Assembly: GCA_963645165.1 (NCBI GenBank) | Contig: CAVIQT010000002.1 | Location: 1-6,810 of the forward strand | From: CAG-533 sp963645165 | GTDB lineage: Bacteria > Bacillota_I > Bacilli_A > RF39 > UBA660 | DNA length: 6,810 bases | Direction of reading: 5' to 3' | Shown here: positions 6,507-6,810 of the stretch, piece after piece | Layout: every line of letters starts with the position of its first letter | Numbering within the stretch: the stretch's first letter is position 1 | Program-made: the position numbers and the translations under genes | Notes under the pieces: generated by a model | Told to the model about the DNA's origin: nothing | The model's database searches: none | What the model saw: the letters and a program-made list of their open reading frames with translations, nothing else

Positions 6507-6644
6507 TTATTTTACTGGAAAAATACTAAAAAACTGACAATAATTATTAAGCAGTGTAAAGTAATATGGAATTGGACAGTTTTGTACCAATTCTTTTTCA
6601 TTAAATGATACAATATATTGTCTTTTCTTAATTATTTTAATCAT
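6507..6644 (-). CDS. Possible small 45-residue protein overlapping the right flanking repeat
   Basis: On the minus strand an ATG at 6644-6642 opens 45 codons ending in TAA at 6509-6507. AAAGGTG (6660-6654) lies 9 nt upstream, an acceptable ribosome binding site, and the frame begins directly after a leader-type terminator. The product starts MIKIIKKRQYIVSFNEKELV and continues QNCPIPYYF; it is basic at the N-terminus and aromatic-rich later. I do not recognise a family. The part encoding LVQNCPIPYY is the sequence repeated, inverted, at 4809-4863. It may be the 5' end of a formerly longer gene truncated at the repeat, or chance coding. The frame does not continue into the AlbA-family gene, which is in another phase 86 bp downstream. 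Confidence 0.35.
   Translation of the reverse strand: MIKIIKKRQYIVSFNEKELVQNCPIPYYFTLLNNYCQFFSIFPVK
6561..6590 (-). repeat. Right copy of the inverted repeat flanking the AlbA-family pseudogene
   Basis: Read on the minus strand, this 30-bp block begins TTGGTACAAAACTGTC (6590-6575) and its last 18 bases TGTCCAATTCCATATTAC (6578-6561) are identical to plus-strand 4846-4863. The outer 16 bases differ from 4809-4824 at one position. The two copies are in inverted orientation about 1.7 kb apart and enclose the membrane-protein remnant and the AlbA-family pseudogene. Weaker similarity may run on inward (TTTACA, GTATTTTT), but base composition makes this uncertain. Confidence 0.65.
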
Positions 6645-6670
6645 ATCACATCACACCTTTCTTAAACGGC

Positions 6671-6695
6671 AAAAAAATCAATCATTTCTGATTGA
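6671..6695 (-). terminator. Perfect intrinsic terminator on the minus strand
   Basis: In minus sense TCAATCA (6695-6689), loop GAAA and TGATTGA (6684-6678) form a perfect 7-bp stem with a stable GNRA-type loop, followed by seven Ts (6677-6671). It ends a transcript entering from the right of the window. Because a ribosome binding site and ATG follow within 35 nt, it could act as an attenuator for the small frame at 6507-6644 as well as a plain transcript end. Confidence 0.85.
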
Positions 6696-6810
6696 CTTGA
6701 ATCTAAACATCGCATTGGTGCGACGATTTTTGCTTATGGAGCCATAAAGGCCCACGTCGGACAACCTTTAATTACCTAAACAATAGGTAGTAATAAAGTA
6801 CTAACTGATA
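6671..6810 (-). ncRNA. Candidate structured RNA or leader, cut by the window edge
   Basis: No convincing protein frame is seen here, yet 6708-6766 is about half G+C in an otherwise very A+T-rich window, and it folds readily. In minus-strand order: TACCTA/TAGGTA (6789-6784 with 6778-6773); TGGGCC with GGCTCCA around TTTAT (6754-6737, one bulge); CGACG (6759-6755) pairing with CGTCG (6725-6721) to close that hairpin; and, in competition, CGTCGCA with TGCGATG around CCAA (6725-6708). The terminator at 6695-6671 follows. A switchable pairing ahead of a terminator is typical of riboswitches and attenuators, while a free-standing non-coding RNA with its own terminator is equally possible. I cannot match it to a known class: the conserved cores of tmRNA, SRP RNA, RNase P, T-box and the common riboswitches that I know are absent. 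Confidence 0.45.

Noticed and set aside
6351..6608. Plus-strand open frame of 85 codons
   Set aside because: It starts inside the antisense of the AlbA_2 domain and runs through repeat and A+T-rich DNA; there is no ribosome binding site and its translation is low-complexity Phe/Ile/Lys. It is a shadow frame.
6708..6731. Plus-strand terminator formed by CATCGCA-TTGG-TGCGACG and a following T5 run
   Set aside because: It could work on paper, but no plus-strand gene reads into it, and the same hairpin is better explained as part of the minus-strand structured RNA that has its own terminator.
6700..6767. Minus-strand peptide (LSDVGLYGSISKNRRTNAM...) in the right-edge region as a small gene
   Set aside because: Short, with only TTG/GTG starts and no ribosome binding site, and it crosses several stable hairpins and the terminator; an RNA explanation fits better.
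1..6810. CRISPR array, tRNA or rRNA genes
   Set aside because: No regularly spaced repeats, cloverleaf-like segments or conserved rRNA stretches were seen on either strand.

Overview
The window is very A+T-rich (about three quarters by eye), uses ATG/GTG starts with AGGAG-type ribosome binding sites and has many short hairpin-plus-T-run terminators. This fits a low-GC Firmicute or a Mollicutes-related gut lineage (Bacilli/RF39, Erysipelotrichia or Clostridia type). Tryptophan is encoded by TGG and the first gene ends in TGA, so the standard bacterial code is likely. The species cannot be named from this sequence alone.

Positions 1-3980 hold three plus-strand envelope genes. They encode a 131-residue protein with one N-terminal membrane anchor, a secreted type-I membrane protein with a cohesin-like domain, three cadherin-like beta-sandwich repeats and a lysine-rich C-terminal tail, and a membrane-anchored right-handed beta-helix protein. 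Each of the last two has its own promoter-like -10 box and terminator, so they look like neighbouring surface-protein transcripts rather than one tight operon. Both long genes were placed on starts decided by their ribosome binding sites; the beta-helix reading frame is open further upstream, but that part lies in the preceding terminator.

Positions 3980-4770 hold one plus-strand gene for a membrane-bound regulator: an XRE helix-turn-helix, two transmembrane helices and a C-terminal four-cysteine zinc ribbon. A long hairpin with A- and T-runs on both sides follows it and probably terminates transcription from both directions.

Positions 4770-6810 are an accessory, partly decayed region read mainly on the minus strand. 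Its centre is a broken gene of the AlbA_2 (Schlafen-type) plus HATPase_c_4 family, often mislabelled RecG-like. The break is a single missing base near 6157, and an 11-bp tandem duplication sits on its GTG start. Imperfect inverted copies of one sequence (4809-4863 and 6561-6590) flank it, with an 18-bp exact core. The left arm also holds a headless remnant of a membrane protein, and the right copy lies inside a small minus-strand reading frame. At the right edge, a patch of roughly half G+C can fold into several hairpins with mutually exclusive pairings. It ends in a perfect minus-strand terminator just upstream of that small frame, which makes it a candidate structured leader or non-coding RNA. 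The right half looks like an invertible or mobile segment in decay; this is inference.
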